A stretch of DNA of 43,824 nucleotides from Hydrogenophilales bacterium (GCA_024636775.1 JAGXGP010000103.1:1-43824), one strand, 5' to 3'; counted from the stretch's first letter, positions 31,536-40,943 are shown. Notes: generated by a model from the sequence alone, not told the origin. Numbers and translations are program-made.

Positions 31536-32870
31536 TTATCGGTGCTTGTGGGCTCCTGATTCGATAGGGTTGCTCCGCAGAAACAGGAATTCCACCAAAA
31601 GAATCGCCAGCATGACAGCGACGGCGACGACAACCACCGTGGGATCAACGCTTATTTTGACCCAGACAAACCCTGTCAGCACTAACAGATCAAATAAAAT
31701 AGCGATGATCAAGATTGAGAGCCGTGCACCAATCTCGCCTCGAAGATGGCGCAATACACCCCAGTGAATTGCCATATCCATGACCAAATACAAAATGATG
31801 CCCAGCGCTGCAATTCGACTCAGGTCGAAGAAAGCAGTAAGCAGCAAGCCAAACACGAGCGTGTAGACCAATGTGTGTTTCTGAATGCTCCCCGGCATCC
31901 CGAAGTGACTGTGGGGGACCAGCTTCATCTCCGTCAACATCGCCAGCATCCGTGACACGGCGAAGGTACTTGCGATAATGCCGCCTGCCGTGGCGATCAT
32001 TGCCAGGATCACGGTGAACCACAGACCATAGTCACCCATTGCAGGTCGTGCTGCTGCGGCCAGCGAATAATCCTGGGTTTTGATAATTTCCTGAAGCGAC
32101 AGATTGCTGGAGACAGCAAAACCAACGAGCGCGTAAATGACAACGCAAAGAACAATCGAAATGATGATGGCCCTTCCAACATTTTGATGCGGGTTCTTTA
32201 ATTCAGAACCACTGTTCGTGATCGTGGTAAACCCCTTGAAGGCGAGGATGCCCAGCGCCGTTGCGCCGACAAACCCTTGTAACGTGGCCTCGGACTGGCC
32301 ACTGGACAAAATGACATCCGCCTTGTCGGCAACTGCGATACCCATCACGCCAAAGAGAATGATTCCCCCCACTTTTATGATCGCCATCGTCGATGCCACA
32401 CCTTCGATGAGGCGGTTACCAGACAGATTAATTAGAAAAGCGACAAGAAGGAGTGAGACACCAAGGACAGGAACCAGCACGCTGGTATCACTCATGTCAA
32501 ACAGTTGCAGCGTATAAGAACCAAAAGTCCGCGCCAGAAAGCTCTGTGCAATCACCATGGAAAAGTACATCAGCAAAGCATGGAAGGCAGTGGGCAACGT
32601 TTTGCCATAGGCTTTTTCCAAATACATCGCGATGCCGCCGGCTGAGGGGTAAGCGTTGGACATCTTGACGTAGGTATAAGCACTGAAAGAAACGACCACC
32701 GCGGCAGAAAGAAAAGCAAACGGAAAAAGTGCCCCGGTCATTTCAGCCATCTGACCGGTCAGCGCGAAAATGCCGGCACCAATCATTACACCGGTGCCTA
32801 GCGCAACGGCGCCGATCAGTGTCAGGCTGTTCTCACGGTACTTTGACGCGCGGTCTTTTGCTTGATCCAT
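31536..32870 (-). CDS. APC-family amino acid permease
   Basis: 444 residues, twelve hydrophobic segments. The start is set at the ATG just after AGGAGGAGCAT, a very strong site. The first membrane segment carries GAVALGTGVMIGAGIFALTG, the substrate-binding unwound G-x-G motif of the APC fold. FKGFTTITNSGSELKNPHQN matches the segment 6-loop-segment 7 signature of the family. It imports or exchanges amino acids; the specific substrate is not evident. No partner decarboxylase or regulator is adjacent. Confidence 0.94.
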   Translation of the reverse strand: MDQAKDRASKYRENSLTLIGAVALGTGVMIGAGIFALTGQMAEMTGALFPFAFLSAAVVVSFSAYTYVKMSNAYPSAGGIAMYLEKAYGKTLPTAFHALLMYFSMVIAQSFLARTFGSYTLQLFDMSDTSVLVPVLGVSLLLVAFLINLSGNRLIEGVASTMAIIKVGGIILFGVMGIAVADKADVILSSGQSEATLQGFVGATALGILAFKGFTTITNSGSELKNPHQNVGRAIIISIVLCVVIYALVGFAVSSNLSLQEIIKTQDYSLAAAARPAMGDYGLWFTVILAMIATAGGIIASTFAVSRMLAMLTEMKLVPHSHFGMPGSIQKHTLVYTLVFGLLLTAFFDLSRIAALGIILYLVMDMAIHWGVLRHLRGEIGARLSILIIAILFDLLVLTGFVWVKISVDPTVVVVAVAVMLAILLVEFLFLRSNPIESGAHKHR

Positions 32871-32929
32871 ATGCTCCTCCTCTTGCTTTCTTATCGAACT
32901 GTGGAGTAACCATAACAACTAAAGCGCAC

Positions 32930-33012
32930 CGCTTCGAATTTTTTGAGTAAACGGTTTCAATCAAACTAAGGGGCAGACCAGCGTTTTGCATGGCCGAGTG
33001 TTAAGGGGTCAG
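32930..33012. repeat. Composite dispersed repeat
   Basis: CCGCTTCGAATTTTTTGAGT then AAACGGTTTCAATCAAACTA and AGGGGCAGACCAGCGTTTTG, ending GTTAAGGGGTCAGGG. The layout parallels 18831-18900 and has three cores in 80 bp. Confidence 0.7.
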
Positions 33013-33365
33013 GGATGCGTGTACCCCCACACCAGCAGCAGCAACGCCGTTAGGGCCATGGCCGCGTGGAGGCCAACGCCAAACATCGGCGGGGGCGAGC
33101 GATGTTCGGGATTTCCCATGCGCAGGGCCAGCAGGACCAACCCGCCGAATAGCGCCAGAATAAACAGCAGCGCCGCATTGTTGTACAACATATGAACGGG
33201 ACTGCTGAAGATATGCCTGCCCAACAGGATCAGGCCCAGTAGGGCGACGCCGGCATGCACCGCCGCCAAGGCCCGGGAGCCCCGTCGATAGCGCACGCCC
33301 AATATCACGAGCCACAGGCCAAGCACCGCAGCCAGACAAAACAGAACGATTGCAGCAAGGATCAT
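33009..33365 (-). CDS. Small four-segment membrane protein
   Basis: 118 residues with four hydrophobic segments (about 2-24, 32-48, 62-82, 96-114), basic loop YRRGSRALAA and a short C-terminal tail WGYTHP. No family is recognised. ATG start; its 3' end runs into a repeat core (AAGGGGTCAGGG at 33003), which also supplies the stop region. Likely an inner-membrane protein of unknown role. Confidence 0.75.
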   Translation of the reverse strand: MILAAIVLFCLAAVLGLWLVILGVRYRRGSRALAAVHAGVALLGLILLGRHIFSSPVHMLYNNAALLFILALFGGLVLLALRMGNPEHRSPPPMFGVGLHAAMALTALLLLVWGYTHP

Positions 33366-33515
33366 GCGATTTTCCGGGCCTTAAGAGTGCGATACGGCGT
33401 TAAGTGCGGCTAAATTACTCGAGTCATGCTTTCGACCGTTGCGCTTTACCGCGTAGGGTTGCAAAGGCCGACGATCAGTTTAATGGGGAGTCACTTCACC
33501 CGTCTGAAATAACGC

Positions 33516-33755
33516 TTAACCAGACCGCCCAGGAAGATGGCCTGATTGCTGCCGGAGTGGTGTGAGGATGTCCGACAAGCCGTTGTGGTCGATTTCTTGC
33601 ATCAGGGCGAGCAAGCGGCCAATTTCACCCACAGGGAATCCCTTACGCGCAAACCAGTTGAGGTAGTTGCCAGGCAGGTCCGCGATGATTTTTCCCTTGT
33701 GCTTGCCAAATGGCATCTCCCGGGTGACAAGCAATTCGAGGTCTTTTGGACTCAT
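33516..33755 (-). CDS. DUF3820 family protein
   Basis: 79 residues from the ATG at 33755; a TTG extension at 33794 is less likely. MSPKDLELLVTREMPFGKHK then GKIIADLPGNYLNWFARKGF is the DUF3820 signature (MPFGKYKG---LPE-YL-WF). These are small cytoplasmic proteins related to an exonuclease C-terminal module; function unknown. Monocistronic. Confidence 0.9.
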   Translation of the reverse strand: MSPKDLELLVTREMPFGKHKGKIIADLPGNYLNWFARKGFPVGEIGRLLALMQEIDHNGLSDILTPLRQQSGHLPGRSG

Positions 33756-33861
33756 GCCACCCACACCTTCAAAGACTTGCGGTTCAAAAAACAAATGCGG
33801 GCAGGTTCCATTAGCGGGAATCTATCAATATGAGTAGGGCGAGTCTGAAGTGGCATGAGAT

Positions 33862-34134
33862 CTATTTGCTCTTTTTTTGACGCTCTGGCTTACGCCAATA
33901 TTGAAACTCATCTTCATGGACTTCGATATCGACCTCCATGATGCGCGCCTGGAGACGATCCTGAACATCTGCGACCGCCTTGTTGTAGACAATGGGCCCC
34001 AATTCTTCGAGAAAATAGTTCAGCAGACCCTCAGCGGCGAGATTACCGATTCTTTCTTCCATACTTTCCTGGAAGTATTGGACTTCCCCCAATTTACTGT
34101 AGGCAGGGTGTCGAGGCTTGTCAAAGCGAGCCAC
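33862..34134 (-). CDS. DUF2164 family protein
   Basis: 90 residues from a GTG start. The DUF2164 core is visible: ERIGNLAAEGLLNYFLEELG then PIVYNKAVADVQDRLQARI. There is a lysine-rich C-terminal extension (RKPERQKKSK) not typical of the family. It is a small cytoplasmic protein of unknown function. It is transcribed divergently from the RlmN-family gene, sharing an 83-bp gap. Confidence 0.85.
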   Translation of the reverse strand: MARFDKPRHPAYSKLGEVQYFQESMEERIGNLAAEGLLNYFLEELGPIVYNKAVADVQDRLQARIMEVDIEVHEDEFQYWRKPERQKKSK

Positions 34135-34217
34135 GAAGTCTTGCCATAACCCTTGGCAGCTGTCGGCCAGAAAGTCCCGCAGTCGACCGTATCCTCCGTG
34201 CTAACATCCCGCCCGCC

Positions 34218-35288
34218 ATGCGACTCCCTCAACTTCGACAACGTTTACGCGACATGGGCGCTGCGCCTTGCCATGAGGGGCGCGTGCTGCGGGCGTGGGT
34301 TCAGGGGCGCTCGCTCGACACCAAACGGCGGCGCGCCGAAGATTTTCTGCCACTGAGCCTGCGCGATAGTTTGCCCGGCTTGTTCGACGAATTGCACGGC
34401 CTGGCGCGGGTGCATTCCGAGCACTTTGATGAAGATGGCTCGGCCCGCTTGCTGGTGGCGCTGGCGGATGGGCAGACCGTGGAAAGCGTGCTGTTGCCGC
34501 GCGACGGCCTCTGCGTGTCGACCCAGGTCGGCTGTGCGGTGGGATGCGTGTTCTGCATGACCGGCCGCGCCGGTTTGCTGCGCCAGGTTTCCAGCGTGGA
34601 AATTGTTGCACAGGTGGTGCTGGCCCGCAGTCGTCGCACGGTGAAGAAGGTCGTGTTCATGGGCATGGGGGAGCCGGCCCACAATCTGGACAATGTACTG
34701 GAGGCTATCGAGCTGCTTGGCGTGGAAGGCGGCATCGGCCACAAGAATCTGGTCTTTTCGACTGTAGGCGACCGGCGCGTATTTGAGCGACTGCCGCAGG
34801 CCATCGTGAAACCTGCGCTGGCGCTTTCCCTGCATTCCACCGATGCCGATTTGCGCCGCCGTCTACTACCCAGAGCACCGGACATCGCGCCGGATGAACT
34901 GGTCGAACTGGGCGAGGCCTATGCGCGCCGTACTGGCTACCCGATCCAGTACCAGTGGACGTTGCTCGAAGGCATCAATGACACGGATGCCGAGCTGGAC
35001 GGGATCACCCGTTTGCTGGCCGGAAAATATGCGGTGATGAACCTGATTCCCTATAACAGCGTAGAGGGTATCGAGGGCTTCGACTTCCGGCGCCCAAGTT
35101 GGGAGCGGGCCGCCGAAATGGCACGCAGACTGCACCGGTCTGGCGTGCTCACCAAGATACGTCACTCTGCCGGGCAAGAAGTGGAGGGCGGGTGTGGTCA
35201 GTTGCGGGCGCGGGCGCTGGGTGGTGCTGCAGTCAAGGGAGCCCGGTTTGAGCTGATCCCCGCAGCCGTGAAACCCGGGCGGGCGTAG
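34218..35288 (+). CDS. RlmN/Cfr-family radical SAM RNA methyltransferase
   Basis: 356 residues. The radical-SAM iron-sulfur motif is C106-AVG-C110-VF-C113 (GCAVGCVFCMTG). The GGEP-type SAM motif reads MGMGEPAHNLDNV. The catalytic resolving Cys is C326 in GQEVEGGCGQL, and the methyl-carrying Cys is expected near C337-equivalent positions; RHSAGQE aligns with R-S-G-D in RlmN. It methylates adenine C2 (or C8) in 23S rRNA or tRNA; known for the family. Sequence features (RHSAGQEVEGG, M instead of A in CMTG) suggest a paralogue rather than the housekeeping RlmN. Confidence 0.88.
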   Translation: MRLPQLRQRLRDMGAAPCHEGRVLRAWVQGRSLDTKRRRAEDFLPLSLRDSLPGLFDELHGLARVHSEHFDEDGSARLLVALADGQTVESVLLPRDGLCVSTQVGCAVGCVFCMTGRAGLLRQVSSVEIVAQVVLARSRRTVKKVVFMGMGEPAHNLDNVLEAIELLGVEGGIGHKNLVFSTVGDRRVFERLPQAIVKPALALSLHSTDADLRRRLLPRAPDIAPDELVELGEAYARRTGYPIQYQWTLLEGINDTDAELDGITRLLAGKYAVMNLIPYNSVEGIEGFDFRRPSWERAAEMARRLHRSGVLTKIRHSAGQEVEGGCGQLRARALGGAAVKGARFELIPAAVKPGRA

Positions 35289-35327
35289 TTGGCCCGCCTT
35301 CGTTGTCACGTCTGGGTTGTCGGGTAA

Positions 35328-36494
35328 TTAAATTGGAGCTGGCCGTGGGTTTTGAACGTGGGCGGGGGGCGTCAGTTGCGCAATCGCATCGGGCGTCATT
35401 TTCATGGTATATCGCTCCATGAGCGGCTTGAAATACTTCGATGAGACTGCCGTCCTGGCGCCAATCTTGTGAAATGACGCAGAAATTTCATTCATGACGT
35501 ATGCGGTTAGACGGCTGTTCTGTGGCGTGTTATCCATCAACGCCATTTTCTCGGTCAGCAGCTGGGCCTTCTCCCGTTTGATATTGAGCCCGGGGCGCTC
35601 GGAGAGCAAACTGATATAGGCGTTCGTTATCTCGATCGAGGATTTTTTCAGGGAGACGAAAGCCTGCTCGTCCATCACCTTGTCGTTTCGTATGTCTTCG
35701 GCCATGAGGATGAGTCTTCCCGTCGCCATCCTGGTGAGACGCCGGTTATTAAAGGACGTCAACACATGTTCCACTGTCTGCGCGGTATTGTGCTCAACAT
35801 CCGCATTCAGCATGCCGATTCGGCGGAACTCCATTTGCATCCGGACGGTGTTCACGGCATCGTAATTCTGCAGCACGTATAGCGCGGCATAGGCATCTGC
35901 TGCCGACTCGCTGCGGTGCATGGCATAGGCCAGCCGCGTTTCCAATGCCCCTTCCCAGAAGGTCACCATTGAGCCTCTCAGATATTCGTAGCAGTGATAC
36001 ATCTCATGCGCGACGATGCTTGCCTGAATCACCTCGACATCAAGGGGCATCAGGCGGTTGCCTGAAACGAGCGCCTCATCGATTTTTTTGCTTAACAAGT
36101 TTGCGTAAGTTGCCTGCTCATTCTGGCGCACCGCCAGCACGCAGGCATTGCCTTTGGCGTTGTTGTCGGACAACCAGATCGGACGGGTGAAGCCGGTTTT
36201 GTCACGGCGGAACTGCTTTCTGATCGATTCAATAATCTGCGGCGCATCCTTGACGATTTTTTTGCTCTCGAGGAAGGATGCAATTTTTGCCATCTCCTGT
36301 CGCTCATCGCCATCGACGGATACAACAATGATGGTCGAGCCGCGCAACAGCGTCTGGAAGCCGTTCACCACGGATTCAACAAGGGGCGACACCTTGCCTG
36401 TTTCCGCATAAATGAGCCCATCCTGCGCCGCAGACGCGGGATTCACGATGGCGAGGCAGCAAACTAATGCCCATAGGTAAACGACGGATTTCAT
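35328..36494 (-). CDS. Secreted zincin-type metallopeptidase candidate
   Basis: 388 residues. The signal peptide (VVYLWALVCCLAIVNPASA) is cut near ASA|AQ. H163-E-M-Y-H167 in QASIVAHEMYHCYEYLRG is a HExxH zinc motif. SESAADAYAALYVL about 30 residues later supplies E196 or D200 as the likely third ligand, as in gluzincins and related families. The N-terminal 150 residues contain a strand-helix segment without a known motif, and the C-terminal third is helical. I do not recognise the exact family. A periplasmic or secreted protease is inferred. It stands alone, divergent to a 650-bp gap. Confidence 0.72.
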   Translation of the reverse strand: MKSVVYLWALVCCLAIVNPASAAQDGLIYAETGKVSPLVESVVNGFQTLLRGSTIIVVSVDGDERQEMAKIASFLESKKIVKDAPQIIESIRKQFRRDKTGFTRPIWLSDNNAKGNACVLAVRQNEQATYANLLSKKIDEALVSGNRLMPLDVEVIQASIVAHEMYHCYEYLRGSMVTFWEGALETRLAYAMHRSESAADAYAALYVLQNYDAVNTVRMQMEFRRIGMLNADVEHNTAQTVEHVLTSFNNRRLTRMATGRLILMAEDIRNDKVMDEQAFVSLKKSSIEITNAYISLLSERPGLNIKREKAQLLTEKMALMDNTPQNSRLTAYVMNEISASFHKIGARTAVSSKYFKPLMERYTMKMTPDAIAQLTPPAHVQNPRPAPI

Positions 36495-37150
36495 CAGATC
36501 TGTCGACCCTTGGCTGGGAGCGTTTCGTCAATTGAAAACCTGTTGGCGATGACACAGGCAGCGCAAGCCATTGCGCTTGAAGCAGCGTTCAATCGGGTCA
36601 TGCTTGTATGGGAACTCATCGCTATTTCCTTGTTTTACGAATGGAAGTGAAACGCCAACACGAAGCCAGCCAGTGGCGATCACATCGTCCCTAATTTCGT
36701 AGACATCTTTTGGTCTGACGCGCGAACGCCCGTTAGACCCGCAAACAGACGTACAACTCCACATTCTTAATGGGTGTATCGGCTCGTACAGGGGTTTCTT
36801 AAGCCTTGGCCGACGGCTGATGTCAGTCGAAAATAATGGGCTCTGATCGAGTTGGCCTGGGTATTGGGGTGTCTTAAAAGACTTTGACTTTTTTAACGTC
36901 GACTTGACTGATCGCGACTCGGCGATTGCTGCCTGTCGGCTGAATATCCAGAAAGTACCGCGATACCAGAAGACCGATTACTGTCTTTAGCGTACTAGAC
37001 AGATAGGTGTCGCTATGCCGCGTGATGGAGGGTTCTGTTCCTGATACCGATTTCCCGTACTGCCATTACAAGCAGTTATTTAGGGGACTTTTTGAGTGTG
37101 CTCGCTTGAAAGACAAACGGGTCAAGCATGTATGAATGGATGCGTTGAAT
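36495..37150. other. Gene-poor stretch
   Basis: About 650 bp without a convincing gene. A minus-strand frame at 36528-36764 lacks start signals. GGTCTGACGCGCGAACGCCC at 36712 resembles TTCTGACGCGCGAACGCGTG at 19636, a further shared fragment. The stretch AGTCGAAAATAATGGGCTCT (36826) may be a worn repeat core. Confidence 0.5.
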
Positions 37151-37426
37151 TTAGCCGGGCCGGCAATCAGTTGGCACCTCCACACCATAGAGGTCTATCA
37201 AGGGATCTCCGATTCTTTGTTGACCCTGCTTCCCAAGAATATTACGGAACTTGAGCTTTGCGCTGGCCAGCCGGATCGCGTCCTGATCCAGCGCATGCTC
37301 ACGGTCCCGTCGAATTGATACAGCACGCATCCGACGGTATCGCGGCATAACCCACATCAATACGATGCCCACCACAATGAACGCGATCAACGTAACAACT
37401 AACAGGTTGTCTATGAAAAACTTCAT
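37151..37426 (-). CDS. Small membrane-anchored protein
   Basis: 91 residues. The ATG at 37426 follows GGAGGGCGGAGGAA, a strong site; the frame extends six codons upstream but the start is set by this site. One hydrophobic segment (about 8-27, LVVTLIAFIVVGIVLMWVMP) is followed by a basic region (RYRRMRAVSIRRDREH) and a soluble tail of about 45 residues, suggesting an N-out, C-in inner-membrane protein. No family recognised. Confidence 0.7.
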   Translation of the reverse strand: MKFFIDNLLVVTLIAFIVVGIVLMWVMPRYRRMRAVSIRRDREHALDQDAIRLASAKLKFRNILGKQGQQRIGDPLIDLYGVEVPTDCRPG

Positions 37427-37902
37427 TTCCTCCGCCCTCCCCATGCTGATTATTAGGGTTCGTATTATCGAACAATAGGCAGCTGAGACGATAGGTAATT
37501 AAGTGACCCGTGAAATCCATCCGTCCGGGTCTTGCAATGACACGCGTTGAGGGCGCTCTGACGGGCTCTGTACGCCAGCGCACAGAGACTGTCAGAATTT
37601 CTCCCTATGATGCTTTGTAAGTAGAAATGTTAAGCGGTGAACGCAGGTGTGTTCGATCAGGTTGTGGTCAGAAGTCGTCTCTTTCAAGATTCAATGTCCG
37701 GTGGAATGGCGCACTGGCGTATGCTGCCGGTGCTCTTGTTGAGGTGGCGAGTACGCAGGCTGTTTCCGAAACATGAATGCGCCGGGTACCGGCCCGTAAT
37801 GTCAGTGAGCCAGGGCAATAGCGATAACAACCCACCTGAACCCCCCGTTTCTGATGAATACCCTCGTTGCCGCTTCCTGTGAGCTGAAATCAAGCTGTAA
37901 AT
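37427..37902. other. Gene-free stretch
   Basis: About 475 bp. A GTCTTGCAATGACACG core at 37531 matches the repeat at 8052 (GTCTTGCAATGACACATTCC) and 13373. No frame with a binding site is seen. Confidence 0.5.
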
Positions 37903-38949
37903 ATGAAAACTGTTTTGGATATCAATAAGCTCGGTTCACTGAAAATGCGCTTCAGTCTGTTTGTGCTGGCAGCGCTGATTATTGGCGGGGTGGCATTATG
38001 GGTGCTACGCACGCCTGTATCACCGGTATCACCGGTATCACCGGTATCACCGGTTACGATCGCAGTGCCCACTCAAATCAATAGCGCGCTGCCTATTATC
38101 GCTACATCCCAAGGCCTGTTCGAGAAGGCCGATGTCAATGTGACAAGCAAACCTTTCGTGCTGGGAAAAGATGCGTTGAAGGCCGTCATTGACGGTCAGG
38201 CAGACTTGGCAGTGGTTGCCGATACCGCGTTAATATTCTCGCTATACAACGGCAACAAACTCGATATTCTCGCCAGCATTTCGCAGGGACGTCGCAGCCT
38301 GGCGATCGTTACTCGCAATGATCGCGGCATCAAGACGTTGCAAGACCTGCGCGGGAAGTCGGTCGCGGCGACCATGGGGACCAACTTAACCTATTTCCTC
38401 GACATGATTCTCCAGGTCCAGGGTGTTCAAAGTAGCGAGATCAATTTCGTCGACCTGAATACTGCGGATACCTTGACTGCATTCGAGTCCGGGCGAATTG
38501 ATGCTGCGGTGGTCTACCAGCCTTTTCTTTCGCAGTTGGAAACAGAACTTGGAAACCGGATCCAGGTGTTCTACGGCGACGACGTTTACGCCTTCCGCTT
38601 TTTGCTGGTTGGCAAGCCGTTGTACATCGAACGTCATCCCGAGGAAGTCAAACGTGTCTTGAGGGCATTGGTTGCTGCCGAAACGTTGGTTCGTGACCAT
38701 CCGGCAGAGGCGCGTAAGTCGTTAGAGGATGCGGTCAATATCGATGATGCACTGATGGCAAAACTATTCAACACCGAAGACTATGCCATCTCGCTTGACC
38801 AGGCCATGCTGCTGGCCCTTGATGATCAGACCCGCTGGGCAATGCGACGCGGAATCATCGGGCCCGGACCGATTCCAAACTATCTGAAAAACGTAAAGTA
38901 TCAGTATCTCGAAGCCATCCTGCCGTCAGCGGTCAAGGTCATTCGATAG
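37903..38949 (+). CDS. ABC-type periplasmic substrate-binding protein (NrtA/SsuA/TauA-like), membrane-anchored
   Basis: 348 residues from the ATG at 37903 (an ATG at 37945 would remove 14). The hydrophobic anchor (about 17-36) lacks a clear cleavage site and is followed by a VSP-repeat linker (38018-38053). The binding domain starts VTIAVPTQINSALPIIATSQ, then GLFEKADVNV, and contains DLAVVADTALI, LRGKSVAATMGT and FESGRIDAAVVYQPFLS, all typical of NMT1/SsuA-like proteins. There are no permease or ATPase genes; the gene is followed after 8 bp by a histidine kinase. A ligand-sensing partner of the kinase is the best inference. Confidence 0.88.
   Translation: MKTVLDINKLGSLKMRFSLFVLAALIIGGVALWVLRTPVSPVSPVSPVSPVTIAVPTQINSALPIIATSQGLFEKADVNVTSKPFVLGKDALKAVIDGQADLAVVADTALIFSLYNGNKLDILASISQGRRSLAIVTRNDRGIKTLQDLRGKSVAATMGTNLTYFLDMILQVQGVQSSEINFVDLNTADTLTAFESGRIDAAVVYQPFLSQLETELGNRIQVFYGDDVYAFRFLLVGKPLYIERHPEEVKRVLRALVAAETLVRDHPAEARKSLEDAVNIDDALMAKLFNTEDYAISLDQAMLLALDDQTRWAMRRGIIGPGPIPNYLKNVKYQYLEAILPSAVKVIR
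38018..38053 (+). repeat. 9-bp in-frame tandem repeat TATCACCGG (four units)
   Basis: Four units encode repeated Val-Ser-Pro between the membrane anchor and the binding domain. Because the unit is 9 bp, changes in copy number would only alter linker length. Confidence 0.85.
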
Positions 38950-38957
38950 GTGCTGTT

Positions 38958-40943
38958 TTGAAGATACGTTCACAAATCAATGTATTGCTGGTCATTTCGT
39001 TACTGCTGATTCCGGCAACCTTTAGCATGGCGCTGTTCTCGGCGAGAAACGTCGAGCAGAAGCAGAACGTGATCAAGGGTGCCGAGGATTTGATCAATAG
39101 CGCCACCCAGTTACGTCAGGTTGCGGTTGAAACAGCCTTGTTTAATGAACCGCGTGCCCAGGATCAATGGATGCGCAAGATTGCCAGTGTGATACGTGAG
39201 CTTGATCACAGGCGTGTGGAAACTCCGCGTGACAAGGACGCCATCGAGCGCATCCGCAAGCGTATTGCACTCATGCAGTCCATTTATCCCCGCTTGCTCA
39301 GCGCACCCGCCTTAACGACAAAAATATCAGTTCCTGACCAGGTAGGGGGTCACAACAATCTCGATGCGCGCGCTGTTGCATCGCTCATGGTGGTGACTCA
39401 GGAAGTCATGGATATTTGTCATGACTTGATTCGAAGTAATCGTGCCGACGCTGAGCAAGCCTTGGGCATCATGAAATTGACCCTATTCGGGGCCTTTCTG
39501 GCTTTGAGCACCCTCATGGCATTTGCCTGGTATCTTGTAAGCCACAGGATATTGCGGCCTTTACGTGTTTTTGAGAAAGGGACCCAGCAGGTGGCCGCAG
39601 GAGACTATTCGCACCGCCTGGCAATCATGCAACACGATGAAATCGGTGATCTGGCGGACGCATTCGATTCCATGACTGTGCGTGTAGAAAAATCCATCGA
39701 TGAACTTTTGATCCACCGCAATAATCTTGCCGTTCTTGTTACGTCAAGAACGGCTGAACTTGCGGAAGCAAAGGACGTTGCGGAAGCCGCCTCTCAATAC
39801 GCACGCAGTCTGATTGACGCAAGTCTGGACCCGCTGGTTACGATTAGCGCAGAGGGCAAGATCACCGATGTCAACAAGGCAACGGAATTAGCGACCGGAA
39901 AGGACCGAGTAACGCTTATTGGCAGCGACTTCTCGGATAACTTTTCCGAGCCACAACTGGCGCGCACCGGCTATCAGCGTGCGTTTGCACAAGGCAGCGT
40001 GACCGACTACCCGCTGACGATTCAACATGTGTCCGGCGATGCGATCGATGTGCTCTATAACGCCAGCGTCTATTTCGATGGCAAGGGCAGGTTGGCCGGT
40101 GTGTTTGCTGCTGCGCGCGACGTAACGGAGCGCAAACGCCTGTTTTCGTCACTGCAGGAAAGAAACGCCGAGCTGCAACTCGCCACGTCTGTGGCAGAGA
40201 AGGCCAACCTCGCCAAGTCGGAGTTTCTGTCCAGCATGAGCCATGAGCTGCGCACCCCGTTGAATGCCATTCTGGGCTTTGCGCAATTACTGGAGATGGC
40301 AAACCCACCCCTCACACCAAAGCAGATTGAGAATCTGAAACAAATTGTCAAAGCAGGTTGGTATTTGCTGGAACTGATTAACGAAATACTGGATCTTGCG
40401 GTAATCGAGTCCGGCAGGCTTACGCTGTCACGCGAACCCGTGTTATTGACCGATGTCATACACGAATGCCTCGCCCTGATCGAAGTGCAGGCTCAGGAGG
40501 CTGGCATCCATATCCGCTTAATCCCTTTCGATCCAACCTGGATGGTGGATGTCGACAGAATCAGAATTAAGCAGGTACTGATCAATTTGCTATCGAATGC
40601 GATCAAATACAACTGCGAACATGGAACAATTGAGGTGGCCTGCTACGCTGGCAGCACAGAACGACTACATCTCTGCATCAAAGACACGGGTGCAGGCTTG
40701 TCCGCAGACGATCTGCAACAACTATTCCAGCCGTTCAATCGGCTCGGCCAGGAAAACAGCACTGAGGAAGGAACCGGTATCGGCCTGGCGTTAACCCAAA
40801 AACTGGTTGAGTTGATGGGGGGTACTGTCCGCGTGACAAGTACCCTCGGCGTAGGCAGCGAATTTTGCGTTGAAATGATCCGATCCGATATGTCTTTACA
40901 GGCGGGAGCGGACGACTATAAAGCAAAAAATGAGGTGAGCTGA
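38958..40943 (+). CDS. Membrane histidine kinase with HAMP and PAS domains
   Basis: 661 residues from a TTG start preceded by ATAGGTGCT. TM1 is about 8-26, a periplasmic helical sensor 30-170, TM2 about 172-192, HAMP 195-245, coiled coil 250-282, and PAS 283-390 (ending AARDVTERKR). HisKA has the phospho-acceptor H429 in SSMSHELRTPLN. HATPase_c shows the N-box LLSNAIKYN, DTGAGL (G1) and GTGIGLALTQK (G2). There is no receiver domain. The gene sits 8 bp behind a periplasmic-binding-protein gene, which likely passes the signal to the periplasmic region. The cognate response regulator is not in the neighbourhood. Confidence 0.94.
   Translation: MKIRSQINVLLVISLLLIPATFSMALFSARNVEQKQNVIKGAEDLINSATQLRQVAVETALFNEPRAQDQWMRKIASVIRELDHRRVETPRDKDAIERIRKRIALMQSIYPRLLSAPALTTKISVPDQVGGHNNLDARAVASLMVVTQEVMDICHDLIRSNRADAEQALGIMKLTLFGAFLALSTLMAFAWYLVSHRILRPLRVFEKGTQQVAAGDYSHRLAIMQHDEIGDLADAFDSMTVRVEKSIDELLIHRNNLAVLVTSRTAELAEAKDVAEAASQYARSLIDASLDPLVTISAEGKITDVNKATELATGKDRVTLIGSDFSDNFSEPQLARTGYQRAFAQGSVTDYPLTIQHVSGDAIDVLYNASVYFDGKGRLAGVFAAARDVTERKRLFSSLQERNAELQLATSVAEKANLAKSEFLSSMSHELRTPLNAILGFAQLLEMANPPLTPKQIENLKQIVKAGWYLLELINEILDLAVIESGRLTLSREPVLLTDVIHECLALIEVQAQEAGIHIRLIPFDPTWMVDVDRIRIKQVLINLLSNAIKYNCEHGTIEVACYAGSTERLHLCIKDTGAGLSADDLQQLFQPFNRLGQENSTEEGTGIGLALTQKLVELMGGTVRVTSTLGVGSEFCVEMIRSDMSLQAGADDYKAKNEVS

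Noticed and set aside
2077-36494. Idea that the TIR pair, ubiquitin fusion and secreted zincin form one system
   Set aside because: They are many kilobases apart on different strands with no shared regulation or repeats specific to them; no evidence of a functional link. No E1, E2, JAB or deubiquitinase domain was found in the window.
36528-36764. 78-residue minus-strand frame in the 36.5-37.1 kb gap
   Set aside because: No start signals, composition unlike the neighbours, no family.
37637-37882. 81-residue plus-strand frame before the binding-protein gene
   Set aside because: No binding site and no coherent hydrophobic or helical pattern.
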